Assembly: GCF_024347095.1 (NCBI RefSeq)
Contig: NZ_AP024903.1
Location: 434,001-498,000 of the forward strand
DNA: 64,000 nt
Source of the DNA: Vibrio rhizosphaerae
GTDB lineage: Bacteria; Pseudomonadota; Gammaproteobacteria; Enterobacterales; Vibrionaceae
Reading direction: 5' to 3'
Below, piece by piece: positions 46,042-55,766 of this stretch (its first letter is position 1; every line of letters begins with the position of its first letter). The notes below the pieces were generated by a model. The model was not told the origin of the DNA, did not search any database, and saw only the letters and a list, made by a program, of their open reading frames with translations. The position numbers were made by a program, and so were the translations under genes.

Positions 46042-47589
46042 TTATACTGTGGCTATTTTTTGCTGTTTGATGACTTCGATCTGATCAGCGCGTTGAATAC
46101 TGTTGATCACATGTAGTAACGCTTCTCCTGAAGCTTCAACGATATCGGTTGATATACCGGTACCATGATATTTCCGCCCCTTGTAGTTAGCGATAATATC
46201 CGCTTGTCCCAAGCCGTCTTCACCTTCGCCTTTGGCAGTGAGATCGAATTTATCGAGGACAATATCATAACCTGTTATCCGGTAGATGCATTGATACAAT
46301 GCGTCTACGGGACCGTTACCGACAGCAGCTTCGCATTTTTCTTCATCACCACATTGCAGCTTAATTGTGGTGGTCGCCATCACACTACCCGACTGAACAC
46401 TCAGATAGTTGAGTTTGTAGAAATCATCTTCTTCACGTAAGTTGGAGAAGTACATTAAGGATTCTAAGTCATAATCGAACACCTGCCCCTTGCGGTCAGC
46501 AAGCTTCAGGAAATCCTCATACAGTGCATCTAAATTGTACTCATCTTCCTGATACCCCATGGCATCCATATGACTCTTGACCGCAGCTCTGCCACTGCGG
46601 CTGGTCAGATTTAATGCCTGATTTTTCAGACCAATCGACTCGGGTGTCATAATTTCATAGGTGTTTTTATTTTTCAGCATCCCATCTTGGTGAATACCCG
46701 AAGAATGACTGAATGCGTTGGCACCAACAATCGCTTTATTACTTTGGATCGGCATATTACACAACTGGCTGATCATTTTACTGGTTCGGTGAATTTCTTC
46801 GTGCTTGATACCCGTATGAACGCCTAAAAGCTCTTGACGAGTTTTAATGATCATCGCGATTTCTTCTAATGCACAGTTACCAGCGCGTTCACCAATGCCG
46901 TTGATGGTGCCTTCGACCTGTCTTGCCCCGGCTTGAACCGCAGCAATAGAGTTGGCGACGGACATGCCTAAGTCATCGTGACAGTGGACAGAAATAATGG
47001 CTTTATCAATGTTGGGGACACGATTGAACAATGTCTGAATGATACCACCAAATTCGCCGGGAACTGTATAACCAACGGTATCAGGGATATTAATTGTACG
47101 GGCACCGGCATCAATGGCTGCTTCAACCATTCGACAGAGATTATCAATTGGTGTTCGACCGGCATCTTCACAAGAAAACTCAACATCATCGGTATAACGA
47201 CGTGCATGTTTGATAGCTTTCACCCCCATCTCCACGACTTGCTCATAGCTACGACGAAGTTTGTCCTGAACATGGATGGTTGAGGTTGAAATAAACGTAT
47301 GGATACGGAAGGCTTCGGCAACTTTCAAGGCTTCTGCGGCGGCATCGATATCTTTCTCGACCGCGCGGGAAAGGGCACAAACTCGGCTGTTTTTTATGTT
47401 CTTAGCAATGGTTTGTACCGATTCGAAATCTCCCGGAGAGGAAACCGGAAAGCCTGCTTCAATCACATCCACTCCCAGTCGTTCCAGTGCGTAGGCAATT
47501 TGTAATTTTTCTCTCACCGTTAAACTGGCAGATAATGCTTGTTCTCCGTCCCGCAAGGTTGTGTCGAAGATAATGACCTGATCGTTCAT
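46042..47589 (-). CDS. leuA: LeuA, 2-isopropylmalate synthase
   Basis: A 515-residue enzyme that condenses acetyl-CoA and 2-oxoisovalerate. The TIM-barrel start is [18 protein letters not shown], metal ligands are in [15 protein letters not shown] near residue 205, and the C-terminal LeuA dimer domain (about 395-515) gives leucine feedback control. First structural gene of the operon, 206 bases after the leuL start. Confidence 0.98.
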   Translation of the reverse strand: MNDQVIIFDTTLRDGEQALSASLTVREKLQIAYALERLGVDVIEAGFPVSSPGDFESVQTIAKNIKNSRVCALSRAVEKDIDAAAEALKVAEAFRIHTFISTSTIHVQDKLRRSYEQVVEMGVKAIKHARRYTDDVEFSCEDAGRTPIDNLCRMVEAAIDAGARTINIPDTVGYTVPGEFGGIIQTLFNRVPNIDKAIISVHCHDDLGMSVANSIAAVQAGARQVEGTINGIGERAGNCALEEIAMIIKTRQELLGVHTGIKHEEIHRTSKMISQLCNMPIQSNKAIVGANAFSHSSGIHQDGMLKNKNTYEIMTPESIGLKNQALNLTSRSGRAAVKSHMDAMGYQEDEYNLDALYEDFLKLADRKGQVFDYDLESLMYFSNLREEDDFYKLNYLSVQSGSVMATTTIKLQCGDEEKCEAAVGNGPVDALYQCIYRITGYDIVLDKFDLTAKGEGEDGLGQADIIANYKGRKYHGTGISTDIVEASGEALLHVINSIQRADQIEVIKQQKIATV

Positions 47590-47665
47590 ATTGGCTGGCT
47601 CCTAGACCGGTAAGTGGTTGTGTTTGCTCACTTAATATTTTCTTTTGTAAAGTGCTTTCAGCTAT

Positions 47666-47697
47666 AAAAAAACCCGCATCTCGATGCGGGTTTTTGT
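47666..47697 (-). terminator. leu operon attenuator
   Basis: On the minus strand a stem AACCCGCATC / GATGCGGGTT is followed by seven or more T, between leuL and leuA. The terminator half of leucine attenuation. Confidence 0.93.
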
Positions 47698-47726
47698 AAT
47701 TCTTTGTGGTGTCTTCTGTCCACAGG

Positions 47727-47795
47727 CTACCCGCGCGATTGATACACGATAAGGAGTAGGCCTAGTAGGAGAGAAGTTTTAAATGTCATTTTCAT
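47727..47795 (-). CDS. leuL: LeuL, leucine operon leader peptide
   Basis: A 22-residue peptide, MKMTFKTSLLLGLLLIVYQ and three more residues. Six leucine codons occur within seven codons (CTC CTA CTA GGC CTA CTC CTT); CTA is a rare-type leucine codon, which sharpens sensing of charged tRNA-Leu. GGAAAG precedes the ATG. Ribosome stalling here at low leucine would stop the 47666-47697 hairpin from forming. E. coli LeuL has four leucines in a 28-residue peptide. Confidence 0.92.
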   Translation of the reverse strand: MKMTFKTSLLLGLLLIVYQSRG

Positions 47796-47822
47796 TTACT
47801 TTCCACAAAATTCAATAACAAA

Positions 47823-47851
47823 TTAGTACCGCACCTGATACATTACGTCAA
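47823..47851 (-). promoter_or_regulatory. leu operon promoter
   Basis: On the minus strand -35 TTGACG (47846-47851), a 17-base spacer and -10 TACTAA (47823-47828). Start predicted near 47815, giving a leader of about 225 bases that contains leuL and the attenuator. Confidence 0.8.
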
Positions 47852-48194
47852 CCCAAAATTGTATATTTATTGGTAGTACCTGTTTGGTCGGCAAGTCATA
47901 TTCACAATATCGTGATGGTCGGATGTGAGTTTACACCGTGTGACACGGCCCTGAAACAACTGACTTGACCATCTCGAACTGCTTTTCTTTTTCCGTAGCT
48001 TAGATGCGGTTTCGACACTTCTTATCTCTCATCAGACATGACTTTTCATGCGGCGTACGATTGGCAATTTCGAGCGATTGACCGGCTGAGATTATCCAAC
48101 AATATTCATGGTTTCGACAACAAATAGTCACACCGCTGTCATCTGGACTCATTAGTGTCTTAGCTATAAAGGGTTGAACGATAGGAATGCAGTC
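47852..48194. other. Intergenic region between the leu promoter and the PAP2 gene
   Basis: About 340 bases with no gene. In E. coli the matching divergent region binds LeuO. Here leuO lies about 2 kb further away. No clear repeat or site is visible. Confidence 0.45.
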
Positions 48195-48728
48195 ATGAGA
48201 GTTATTGAACCGATTGTAAAATTTGATCTGGCCTTGTCACTGTTCTGTCTGCAACACAGATTCAGTTATCCGCTGGCACGCATCAGCCGGGCGGTATCCC
48301 ATACCGGAGACGGTCATTTATATGTTGTCATCGGTGGTGCTGCTTTTTTGATTGATAAGATCGCAGGTCAGGCGTTACTTGTCACCGGATTGATCTCATT
48401 TCTGATCGAGTTGCCGCTGTACTGGCTGTTTAAAAACCTTTTTCAACGGCGTCGCCCTCAAGAATTCTCCTCAAGAGTTGTTGCTCATATTACACCTTCC
48501 GATCGGTTTAGCTTACCCTCCGGGCATACCAGTGCCGCTTTTCTGATGGCGACACTCATCGCTTCTTTTTATCCCTCATTGTCAATCATGGTGTTTCTCT
48601 GGGCGGGATGTATTGGTGCTGCCCGTATTTTGTTAGGGGTTCACTTTTTCACAGATGTGTTGATTGGTGCTTTATTAGGAATGAGTTGTGCGCAAGCGGG
48701 CCAATTGATCACGGAGTGGATGATTTGA
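48195..48728 (+). CDS. PAP2-family membrane phosphatase
   Basis: A 177-residue membrane protein with about five helices. The phosphatase motifs are KNLFQRRRP (motif 1), PSGHTSAAF (motif 2) and GAARILLGVHFFTD (motif 3 with the catalytic histidine). Likely a lipid phosphatase (phosphatidylglycerol phosphate, undecaprenyl pyrophosphate or similar). The ATG at 48195 with AGGA upstream is chosen over an in-frame TTG 21 bases earlier. Its TGA overlaps the start of the glycosyltransferase. Confidence 0.9.
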   Translation: MRVIEPIVKFDLALSLFCLQHRFSYPLARISRAVSHTGDGHLYVVIGGAAFLIDKIAGQALLVTGLISFLIELPLYWLFKNLFQRRRPQEFSSRVVAHITPSDRFSLPSGHTSAAFLMATLIASFYPSLSIMVFLWAGCIGAARILLGVHFFTDVLIGALLGMSCAQAGQLITEWMI

Positions 48729-49771
48729 AAATTCTTTATGGTGTTCAGGGGACTGGGAATGGTCATACCGCACGAGCCAGAGCGATGAGCCATGCGCTTC
48801 AACAATATCATCATGTTGATGTCGATTTTATTTTCAGTGGCAGAGAGAAAGATAAATATTTTTCAATGGAGAGCTTTGGCAATTATCAAACTCGTCGTGG
48901 GTTGACATTTATGACCGAAAAGGGACGGGTCAATTATTTAAAAACAGCCAAAGAGAATCGTTTCGGTCAATTGATTTCCGATATTCGCCAGCTTGATCTG
49001 AGTGCTTACGATTTAGTCATCAGTGATTTTGAGCCGATTACGTCGTGGGCTGCAAAATTACAACACAAACCCTGCATCAGTCTCAGTCATCAGAATGCTT
49101 TTCGTTATCCGGTACCGTTAAAGGGAGCGAACTGGCTCGATAAGAAGATTATTACCAATTTTGCTCCTGCAGATCATTATCTCGGGCTGCACTGGTATCA
49201 TTTTGAACACCCGATTTTACCGCCGATTATTCATATCGGCGAAGCCGCAGCAGAAAATCAACCTTTCATTTTAATCTATCTCCCATTCGAATCACTGGAA
49301 TCCATTATGGATCTGTTCTTTCGTTTCGGTCACTATCAGTTCGTCTGTTATCACCCGATGATTGATGAGATAACACAGACAGAGAACATGACATTTCATC
49401 CACTCTGTCATGAGCACTTTCAGGAGCATTTACGTTGTTGTGCCGGTGTGATTGCGAATGGTGGATTTGAACTCCCTTCTGAAGCCATGTCATATGGTAA
49501 AAAATTACTCCTCAAACCGCTGATGGGCCAATTTGAGCAGCAGAGCAACGTCGCAACCCTTGAAATTCTGGGACTCGCCTCTGCGATGGAATCGCTTGAT
49601 GTGGCTGTCATTCGCCAGTGGCTCGAAGAACCGAACGCCGAACGAGTAGTTTATCCCGATGTTGCCCAAGCGATAGCTGAATGGGTGGTTCAGGGGCGTT
49701 GGGATGATCATCAGCCACTGTGTCATTCTCTCTGGAAGCAGGTCAATTTCCCTGACTATGTCACGGTATAA
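48725..49771 (+). CDS. MJ1255/VC2487-family glycosyltransferase
   Basis: A 348-residue GT-B-type glycosyltransferase. It begins LKILYGVQGTGNGHTARA, the glycine-rich N-terminal loop of the family, and has the C-terminal nucleotide-sugar region GVIANGGFELPSEAMSYGKKLLLKP near residue 240. The start is inferred as TTG 48725, which overlaps the PAP2 stop (TTGA), with GGAG upstream; GTG 48716 is an alternative. The four-base overlap with a lipid phosphatase gene suggests a shared role with a lipid-linked sugar. The acceptor is unknown. Confidence 0.85.
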   Translation: MKILYGVQGTGNGHTARARAMSHALQQYHHVDVDFIFSGREKDKYFSMESFGNYQTRRGLTFMTEKGRVNYLKTAKENRFGQLISDIRQLDLSAYDLVISDFEPITSWAAKLQHKPCISLSHQNAFRYPVPLKGANWLDKKIITNFAPADHYLGLHWYHFEHPILPPIIHIGEAAAENQPFILIYLPFESLESIMDLFFRFGHYQFVCYHPMIDEITQTENMTFHPLCHEHFQEHLRCCAGVIANGGFELPSEAMSYGKKLLLKPLMGQFEQQSNVATLEILGLASAMESLDVAVIRQWLEEPNAERVVYPDVAQAIAEWVVQGRWDDHQPLCHSLWKQVNFPDYVTV

Positions 49772-50174
49772 TTCGCATTATTCATTGACCGCAATTAATC
49801 AATTTTAACTGTTATATATGCTGTGAATAGTTGTCTGCTTTTGGGAGAGAACCTATAAGTCGCGTCAATTAATTTTGTGAATACTATAAAAATCGCGATT
49901 TTATGTTTTTTGATGTTTTTTTAACTAGTTGATTTTTATTATAATTTTTAAAAATGAGGTAAAATAAACTGACTTTTTATCAATCTATTTGCCTTTTGTA
50001 CATCAATTAAAAGATAGTTGATTGCACAGCCTACCCATACGATTTATCAATAGGTTGTTCAAAATAGAATCACGTTGAGTCACTTTATCTGATGTATGTC
50101 ACTTCAACTGACAAGAGTGCTATCCCGAGCGGGATAACGAAAGTGATGACTGAAGCACAACAAGAGGCATTCCA
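49772..50174. other. AT-rich region upstream of leuO
   Basis: About 400 bases with very high AT content around 49860-50010 (long A and T runs), the kind of sequence H-NS binds; in E. coli leuO is silenced by H-NS. A short hairpin (TATCCC GAGC GGGATA) lies at 50121-50136. An 11-codon frame with stop overlapping the leuO start lies at 50146-50181. Confidence 0.6.
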
Positions 50175-51143
50175 ATGTTAGAAAAAAAAGAAGTTATCCA
50201 ACCAGTCGCCAGCTATCGGATGGAAAGTACGCTACGAGGCGTTGATTTAAATTTGCTCACCGTGTTTGATGCTGTGATGCAAGAGCAGAATATTACTCGG
50301 GCAGCACATAATTTAGGGATGTCTCAGCCTGCGGTCAGTAACGCTGTGGCACGTTTGAAAGTGATGTTTAATGATGAACTGTTCATGCGGCAGGGACGGG
50401 GCATCCAGCCGACTCAGCGCGCTCGGCAGCTTTTTGGCCCGGTTCGCCAAGCATTACAGTTAATTCGCAATGAATTACCAAATTCAGTCTTTACGCCTGA
50501 ATCTTCAACCCGGCAGTTCAATCTGGCTATTTGTAGTCCGAATGATTTGCGCTTCGCACCGAAGATTTTTTCGTCGATTCACGATCAGGCACCTCAAGTG
50601 CAATTACATTTGGAAGCCGACTCAAATCAACAGCTTGCTGAACGGTTACGCTATCAGGAAGTCGATTTTGTCATTGACTACGCTCGTTTTGAAGAGTCCG
50701 GCTTCTGCAGCACCGAAATTTTCCAAGATGAGCTGATGATTGTTGCCTCGAAACAACATCCTCGAATTCAAGGTTCGATTACTCAGGCTCAAGTGATCGA
50801 AGAGCAACATGCGAAGCTCTCTCAGGCACATGGTCTGCGGAGTTTCAGTGAACAGGCTTACCGAGATATCGACTGCCATTCTCACTATGAAGGAACCAGC
50901 TTAAGCAATGTGCTTTATGTGGTGAGTCAGTCAGAACTGATTACCATTGCACCTCGTTGGTTGGTGGAAGCCTCACCGAATCGCGAGCAACTACAAACGA
51001 TTGCCTTACCATTTGAACGTCAACAGATCAGCGGTTACTTAAGCTGGCATGAGTCGAACGAAAAAGATAAGGGACATGGTTGGTTGAGAGAGCAGCTAAT
51101 GATGATTTGTAGTGAAATTGTCGGTACGCCTACGACAAACTAA
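50175..51143 (+). CDS. leuO: LeuO, LysR-family regulator
   Basis: 322 residues (E. coli 314). The winged helix-turn-helix DLNLLTVFDAVMQEQNITRAAHNLGMSQPAVSNAVARLKVMF is identical in most positions to E. coli LeuO; the C-terminal effector domain ends in YLSWHESNEKDKGHGWL. LeuO relieves H-NS silencing in enterics and responds to ToxR in V. cholerae. It lies between the leu operon and ilvIH, as in E. coli. AGAGG precedes the ATG. Confidence 0.96.
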   Translation: MLEKKEVIQPVASYRMESTLRGVDLNLLTVFDAVMQEQNITRAAHNLGMSQPAVSNAVARLKVMFNDELFMRQGRGIQPTQRARQLFGPVRQALQLIRNELPNSVFTPESSTRQFNLAICSPNDLRFAPKIFSSIHDQAPQVQLHLEADSNQQLAERLRYQEVDFVIDYARFEESGFCSTEIFQDELMIVASKQHPRIQGSITQAQVIEEQHAKLSQAHGLRSFSEQAYRDIDCHSHYEGTSLSNVLYVVSQSELITIAPRWLVEASPNREQLQTIALPFERQQISGYLSWHESNEKDKGHGWLREQLMMICSEIVGTPTTN

Positions 51144-51152
51144 TCTGTATTT

Positions 51153-51186
51153 GATGTTGCCGGACCGATGAAGGGAAGGCAACATC
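51153..51186 (+). terminator. Possible weak terminator after leuO
   Basis: A 9-bp stem (GATGTTGCC / GGCAACATC) with a 16-base loop, followed by GCTTATTTCT, 10 bases after the leuO stop. The T-run is poor. Confidence 0.4.
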
Positions 51187-51613
51187 GCTTATTTCTGCAT
51201 TGCCCCTTCTTCTATGCTTCCCTTAATGATGGTCTGTTATTCGATTGATTACTTTATATCAACAGATTCGTTTCTTCTTTAGCATCTTGATGACTTTTGT
51301 TACATGAAACAAATATTTTATGTCTTTTTTGTTTGCTGTGCTGACATTCTAATCTGATTATGTAGGCATATCCCGTAGAGAACTCTTCAAGAATATCCAT
51401 ACGCAACATTTCCCGTTAAATGCGACAAAAAACCGAATAGACCAATCTTTCTGAAGCGAGTAAAGTTGCTCTATCCCTTGTGGTGTTATGACCCCGCAAG
51501 GACATAGCCATTAGCGAATCGATTTCGATTAGGCTACGAATAAGCCCTAGACTATGTAACCAACCAGACTGTTGAACTGACCTCGGGATACAGTGACTGG
51601 TAAGGAGAATAAT
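51187..51613 (+). other. ilvIH upstream and leader region
   Basis: About 430 bases without a gene. Near the end lies a foldable block at 51502-51557 (outer ACATAG/CTATGT, two inner hairpins), 56 bases before ilvI, listed as a finding. In E. coli this promoter is controlled by Lrp and LeuO, but no clear sites are seen here. Confidence 0.5.
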
Positions 51614-53335
51614 ATGGTAATGCTATCCGGTGCAGAGATGGTTGTTCAGTCTCTGATCGAAGAAGGTGTCGAGCAGATTTTTGGTTACCCCGGTGGATCC
51701 GTGCTTGATATCTATGATGCCCTTCACGAAAAAACAGACCAAATTAAACATGTGCTTGTTCGCCATGAACAAGCAGCAACACATATGGCTGACGGCTACG
51801 CCCGTTCAACCGGCAAACCCGGCGTGGTACTGGTTTGTTCCGGCCCTGGTGCCACCAATACTGTCACCGGGATTGCGACAGCTTATATGGATTCTATTCC
51901 GATGATTGTCATATCAGGAAATGTTCCCAATAGCTTGATTGGTAATGATGCATTTCAGGAGTGTGACATTGTCGGTGTGTCTCGCCCGATAGTGAAACAT
52001 AGCTTTTTAGTCAAAAAAGCAGAAGATATTCCCGAAACGATAAAAAAAGCATTCTATATTGCTTCGACCGGGCGACCCGGACCAGTCGTTATTGATTTGC
52101 CGAAGGATGTGATGAATCCTCAGGTCAAATTGCCTTATCAGTATCCGAAAACGATCAAGATGCGCTCTTATAATCCGACCACCAGTGGGCATAAAGGGCA
52201 AATTAAGAAAGCACTTAAAGCGCTGTTAGAAGCGAAAAAACCAGTTTTATATGTGGGTGGTGGTGCGGTTATTTCCGGCGCTGACAAGCAGATTCTGCAG
52301 CTAGCGGAAACCTTGAATTTGCCGGTGGTTAGTACCCTGATGGGACTCGGTGCCTTTCCCGGAACCCATGCCAATGCGTTGGGGATGCTGGGAATGCACG
52401 GTGTTTATGAAGCCAATATGGCGATGCATCATGCCGATTTGATTTTCGGGATTGGCGTTCGGTTTGACGATCGGACCACCAACAATCTGGAAAAATACTG
52501 CCCTAACGCCAAAATCATGCACATTGATATTGACCCGTCTTCGATTTCGAAGAATGTCCCGGCGGATTTACCGATTGTCGGCTCAGCAGAAAAAGTATTG
52601 GAAACCATGCTGAAGTTGCTGGTTGAACAAGGCGGTTCGAATGATAAAGAGGCTTTGACACAATGGTGGAAAGAGATTCAAGTTTGGCGGGAGCGTCAAT
52701 GCCTTGCCTATCAGAAATCCAGTGACCGGATCAAACCCCAGCAAGTGATCGAAACGCTCCATCGCTTGACGGAAGGCAACGCTTACGTTGCTTCTGATGT
52801 CGGCCAGCACCAAATGTTTGCCGCACTGTATTACCCGTTTAATAAACCGCGTCGCTGGATCAATTCTGGTGGTCTGGGCACCATGGGATTTGGTTTACCA
52901 GCGGGAATGGGGGTCAAGTTCTCTCATCCGGAAGAGGAAGTGGTCGTGGTGACCGGGGACGGCAGTATTCAGATGAATATTCAAGAACTGTCAACTGCAC
53001 TTCAATATGATATTCCGGTCAAGATTATCAATCTGAATAACCGTTTCCTGGGAATGGTAAAACAGTGGCAGGATATTATTTATCAGGGACGTCACTCGAA
53101 TTCATATATGAGTTCTGTACCGGACTTTGCTGCAATTGCAGAAGCTTACGGGCATGTCGGTATCCGTATTTCAACACCGGATGAATTAGAAGCCGGATTG
53201 AAGAAAGCGCTGGATCTGAAAGATCGTCTGGTGTTTGTGGATATCAATGTCGATGAAACAGAGCATGTCTATCCAATGCAGATTAAAGGCGAAGGGATGG
53301 ACAAAATGTGGTTGAGCAAAACGGAGAGAACCTAA
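51614..53335 (+). CDS. ilvI: IlvI, acetohydroxyacid synthase III large subunit
   Basis: 573 residues (E. coli 574). A thiamine-diphosphate and FAD enzyme that makes acetolactate and acetohydroxybutyrate. The ThDP-activating glutamate is in [16 protein letters not shown] (about residue 51), the ThDP/Mg motif is [15 protein letters not shown] with NLNNRFLGM near residue 446. The ATG at 51614 has AAGGAG upstream; the frame is open seven codons further up but without a ribosome site. Its TAA overlaps the ATG of ilvH (TAATG). Confidence 0.98.
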   Translation: MVMLSGAEMVVQSLIEEGVEQIFGYPGGSVLDIYDALHEKTDQIKHVLVRHEQAATHMADGYARSTGKPGVVLVCSGPGATNTVTGIATAYMDSIPMIVISGNVPNSLIGNDAFQECDIVGVSRPIVKHSFLVKKAEDIPETIKKAFYIASTGRPGPVVIDLPKDVMNPQVKLPYQYPKTIKMRSYNPTTSGHKGQIKKALKALLEAKKPVLYVGGGAVISGADKQILQLAETLNLPVVSTLMGLGAFPGTHANALGMLGMHGVYEANMAMHHADLIFGIGVRFDDRTTNNLEKYCPNAKIMHIDIDPSSISKNVPADLPIVGSAEKVLETMLKLLVEQGGSNDKEALTQWWKEIQVWRERQCLAYQKSSDRIKPQQVIETLHRLTEGNAYVASDVGQHQMFAALYYPFNKPRRWINSGGLGTMGFGLPAGMGVKFSHPEEEVVVVTGDGSIQMNIQELSTALQYDIPVKIINLNNRFLGMVKQWQDIIYQGRHSNSYMSSVPDFAAIAEAYGHVGIRISTPDELEAGLKKALDLKDRLVFVDINVDETEHVYPMQIKGEGMDKMWLSKTERT

Positions 53336-53829
53336 TGAGACACATTATTTCAGTATTAATGGAGAACCAACCCGGTGCTTTGTCTCGTGTGGTCGGACTG
53401 TTTTCCCAGCGTGGTTTCAATATTGAAACCTTAAATGTATCCCCGACTGACGATGAGACCTTGTCTCGTCTTAACATCACGACAAAAACCAACGCGATGG
53501 AACTGGAACAGATTCAGAAGCAGCTTCACAAGTTGATTGATGTGTTAAAAGTTCAGGAAGTGTCAGAGTTTGAACATATTGAACGGGAACTGATGTTAGT
53601 CAAAGTCAGAGCCAGTGGCGCTGCCCGGGCTGAGGTGCAACGGACGACGGATATTTTCAGAGGTCAAATCGTGGATGTTACCAGTAGCCAGTATACGGTT
53701 CAGATGGCTGGAACAACTGAAAAACTGGATGCGTTTATTGAAGCTATCTCAGAAGTGACGGAAGTGCTAGAAGTTGCTCGTAGCGGGATTGTCGGGATCG
53801 CCCGCCGCGAAAGAGCGCTCCGTGCGTAA
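53335..53829 (+). CDS. ilvH: IlvH, acetohydroxyacid synthase III small subunit
   Basis: 164 residues (E. coli 163). N-terminal ACT domain, [23 protein letters not shown], which binds valine for feedback inhibition, and the second domain with RELMLVKVRASG. It starts inside the ilvI stop. Confidence 0.98.
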   Translation: MRHIISVLMENQPGALSRVVGLFSQRGFNIETLNVSPTDDETLSRLNITTKTNAMELEQIQKQLHKLIDVLKVQEVSEFEHIERELMLVKVRASGAARAEVQRTTDIFRGQIVDVTSSQYTVQMAGTTEKLDAFIEAISEVTEVLEVARSGIVGIARRERALRA

Positions 53830-53862
53830 TCCCCATTGATTTGACGCAACCACACCAATTTC

Positions 53863-53885
53863 AGCCGGCGTTAGCCGGCTTTTTT
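53863..53885 (+). terminator. Terminator after ilvIH
   Basis: A 7-bp GC-rich stem (AGCCGGC / GCCGGCT) with a GTTA loop, followed by six T. Confidence 0.93.
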
Positions 53886-55674
53886 ATCCAAGCTGATTAG
53901 ATATCAACTGCGCTTCACCAATAAAATAGCCATCTTCGTCAAATCGTTTCACGTCTCCGTTTTCCACAACGATGGTGATCTTGCGAATATCTGAAAATTG
54001 CCAGTTCCGCCATTGGTAAACAAACTGATCGTGTTCCACCCACCAATAGCCTTCATCAATATCGTTGGGACGCTCAGAGATCCCGGTCATTTTGCCGTCG
54101 GCCTGAAAGGTTATTCGGTAAGGAATATTGAAACAGTCTTTGGTTAAGAGGGTTTGATTTTTCAGCAGTTGGCGAATGGCTCTGCTACTGAGTGGCGGTT
54201 GCTGACATTCCTGTAAGGTCTCGATTGGCATCACTTGCTTGGCGATTTGGGAAAGTAGCGCAATTCCTTCCCGGATCTGTTCTGTTCTGATGGACTGGAA
54301 ACACAGCCGGAAGCTATTGGTCCGTTCATCACAGTAATAGTATTTGGCACCATTGTTAATCAGAATTCCATGCTGTTCTGCCAGCTGTTCAAATCTCTTT
54401 GCATCGAATCCCTGTTTATAGTCGATCCAGAATGCTGTCCCTGCCAGAGAAGGGGTTACGCCTGACTGTGGAAAATAGTAATTCAAAGCCTTTTCCATGG
54501 TCAGCCACTTTTCCCGATAACGTTTGAGCATTTTTTGAGCCAATGCATCGTAATATCCGAGGCTTAGAAACAGCGCCAGAGTTTGACAGTTATTTTTCGG
54601 CGGCAAGCTATGTGTTCTGAACTGCAGGGCTTTGATTTGTGAGATCAAGGGAGCCGACGCAACGATATATCCCAGTCGTAATCCCGGAGCAATGGTCGAA
54701 GAAAAACTGGAAATATAGAGAATACGTTCGCTGGATGATTCACTTTTCAGCGGCGGGCAGGAATCTTCAATAAAATTAACATCATGTTCAAAGTCATCCT
54801 CAATGATCAGAAAATCATGCTCTTCGGCCAGCGCAAGCAGCTTCCGGCGACGATTGGCAGACAGGCGCACGGTGGTCGGAAATTGATTACTCGGGGTGGT
54901 ATAAACCAACTGGCAGTCGGTGAGACGCTCATCAATCACCATACCTTCTTGATCAACGTTGATCGGTACGATCTGAGCACGTCTGGCCTGAAACTGGTGT
55001 AATGCTTCCGGATAACCGGGGTTTTCAACCGCAACGGAAGCGTTCGTAGAGAGGAGCAGTTTGGACAGATAATACAAGCTGTTCTGACACCCGAGCGTAA
55101 TGGCGATATTGTCTCGGTTAACGAATATCCCCCGCTTGGTCAGTACGCGTGTGCGGATCTGTTCAATCAGATCATCATAGTCTGAGTCATTTGATGTCCA
55201 GGTTCGATGGTTAATGCGATTGAGTGACTGAATACTACATTTTCGCCATTCAGAAACAGGGAATAAGTCATCATCAACCACACCACTGACAAAGAGATAA
55301 GGATAATTTTTGAGATCTTTTGCTTCTCGTTCCGAGACCCGGTTTTCAGAGACTAAGTAGCGGCTCCAATCGAGTTGGGTTGATTGCTGCCGGGGGGCTG
55401 AAGTGAGTGGTGTCACGGTAATGTTCAAAGAAGGGCTGACAAAATAGCCTTTACGCTCAATCGAGACAAGGATACCTTCTTCGGTTAATTGTTCGTAGAC
55501 ACGCAAAATCGTGTTTCTGGAAACATGGAGGTCTTTTGCCAGCTTACGTGAAGAGGCAAGAGGCGATTGCTTAGGTATAAAACCATCGAAGATCGCTTTG
55601 GCAAGACTGCTTTTGATTTGATCTTGCAGCGTCTTCGAATCTTGCGGGTCAAGATGGATATACTGGCTTAGCAT
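53884..55674 (-). CDS. MocR-type regulator with altered PLP site and extra C-terminal domain
   Basis: A 596-residue regulator in three parts. GntR winged helix (about 5-80: LASSRKLAKDLHVSRNTILRVYEQL). Aminotransferase fold I (about 125-480) with NPGYPEALHQF, TTPSNQFPTT, IIEDDF and FRLCFQ. A C-terminal extension (about 482-596), beta-rich and unlike GabR or PdxR, with GYWWVEHDQFVYQWRNW. The PLP-binding lysine of the SFSKT motif is a serine (SFSST, S326, codon at 54697-54699), and the PLP-contacting tyrosine of EDDY is F295. So PLP cannot bind as an internal aldimine. Start ATG 55674 has TAGGAG upstream. It is third in a gabD-gabT operon, 92 bases after gabT. Confidence 0.88.
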   Translation of the reverse strand: MLSQYIHLDPQDSKTLQDQIKSSLAKAIFDGFIPKQSPLASSRKLAKDLHVSRNTILRVYEQLTEEGILVSIERKGYFVSPSLNITVTPLTSAPRQQSTQLDWSRYLVSENRVSEREAKDLKNYPYLFVSGVVDDDLFPVSEWRKCSIQSLNRINHRTWTSNDSDYDDLIEQIRTRVLTKRGIFVNRDNIAITLGCQNSLYYLSKLLLSTNASVAVENPGYPEALHQFQARRAQIVPINVDQEGMVIDERLTDCQLVYTTPSNQFPTTVRLSANRRRKLLALAEEHDFLIIEDDFEHDVNFIEDSCPPLKSESSSERILYISSFSSTIAPGLRLGYIVASAPLISQIKALQFRTHSLPPKNNCQTLALFLSLGYYDALAQKMLKRYREKWLTMEKALNYYFPQSGVTPSLAGTAFWIDYKQGFDAKRFEQLAEQHGILINNGAKYYYCDERTNSFRLCFQSIRTEQIREGIALLSQIAKQVMPIETLQECQQPPLSSRAIRQLLKNQTLLTKDCFNIPYRITFQADGKMTGISERPNDIDEGYWWVEHDQFVYQWRNWQFSDIRKITIVVENGDVKRFDEDGYFIGEAQLISNQLG

Positions 55675-55766
55675 ACGGCTCCTACAACTGTTTCTTACAC
55701 CGCTGACTAATCCGAGTGAGCAACGAAGATACGGCATAAACATGACCGTATCTTCGCTGAATGTCG

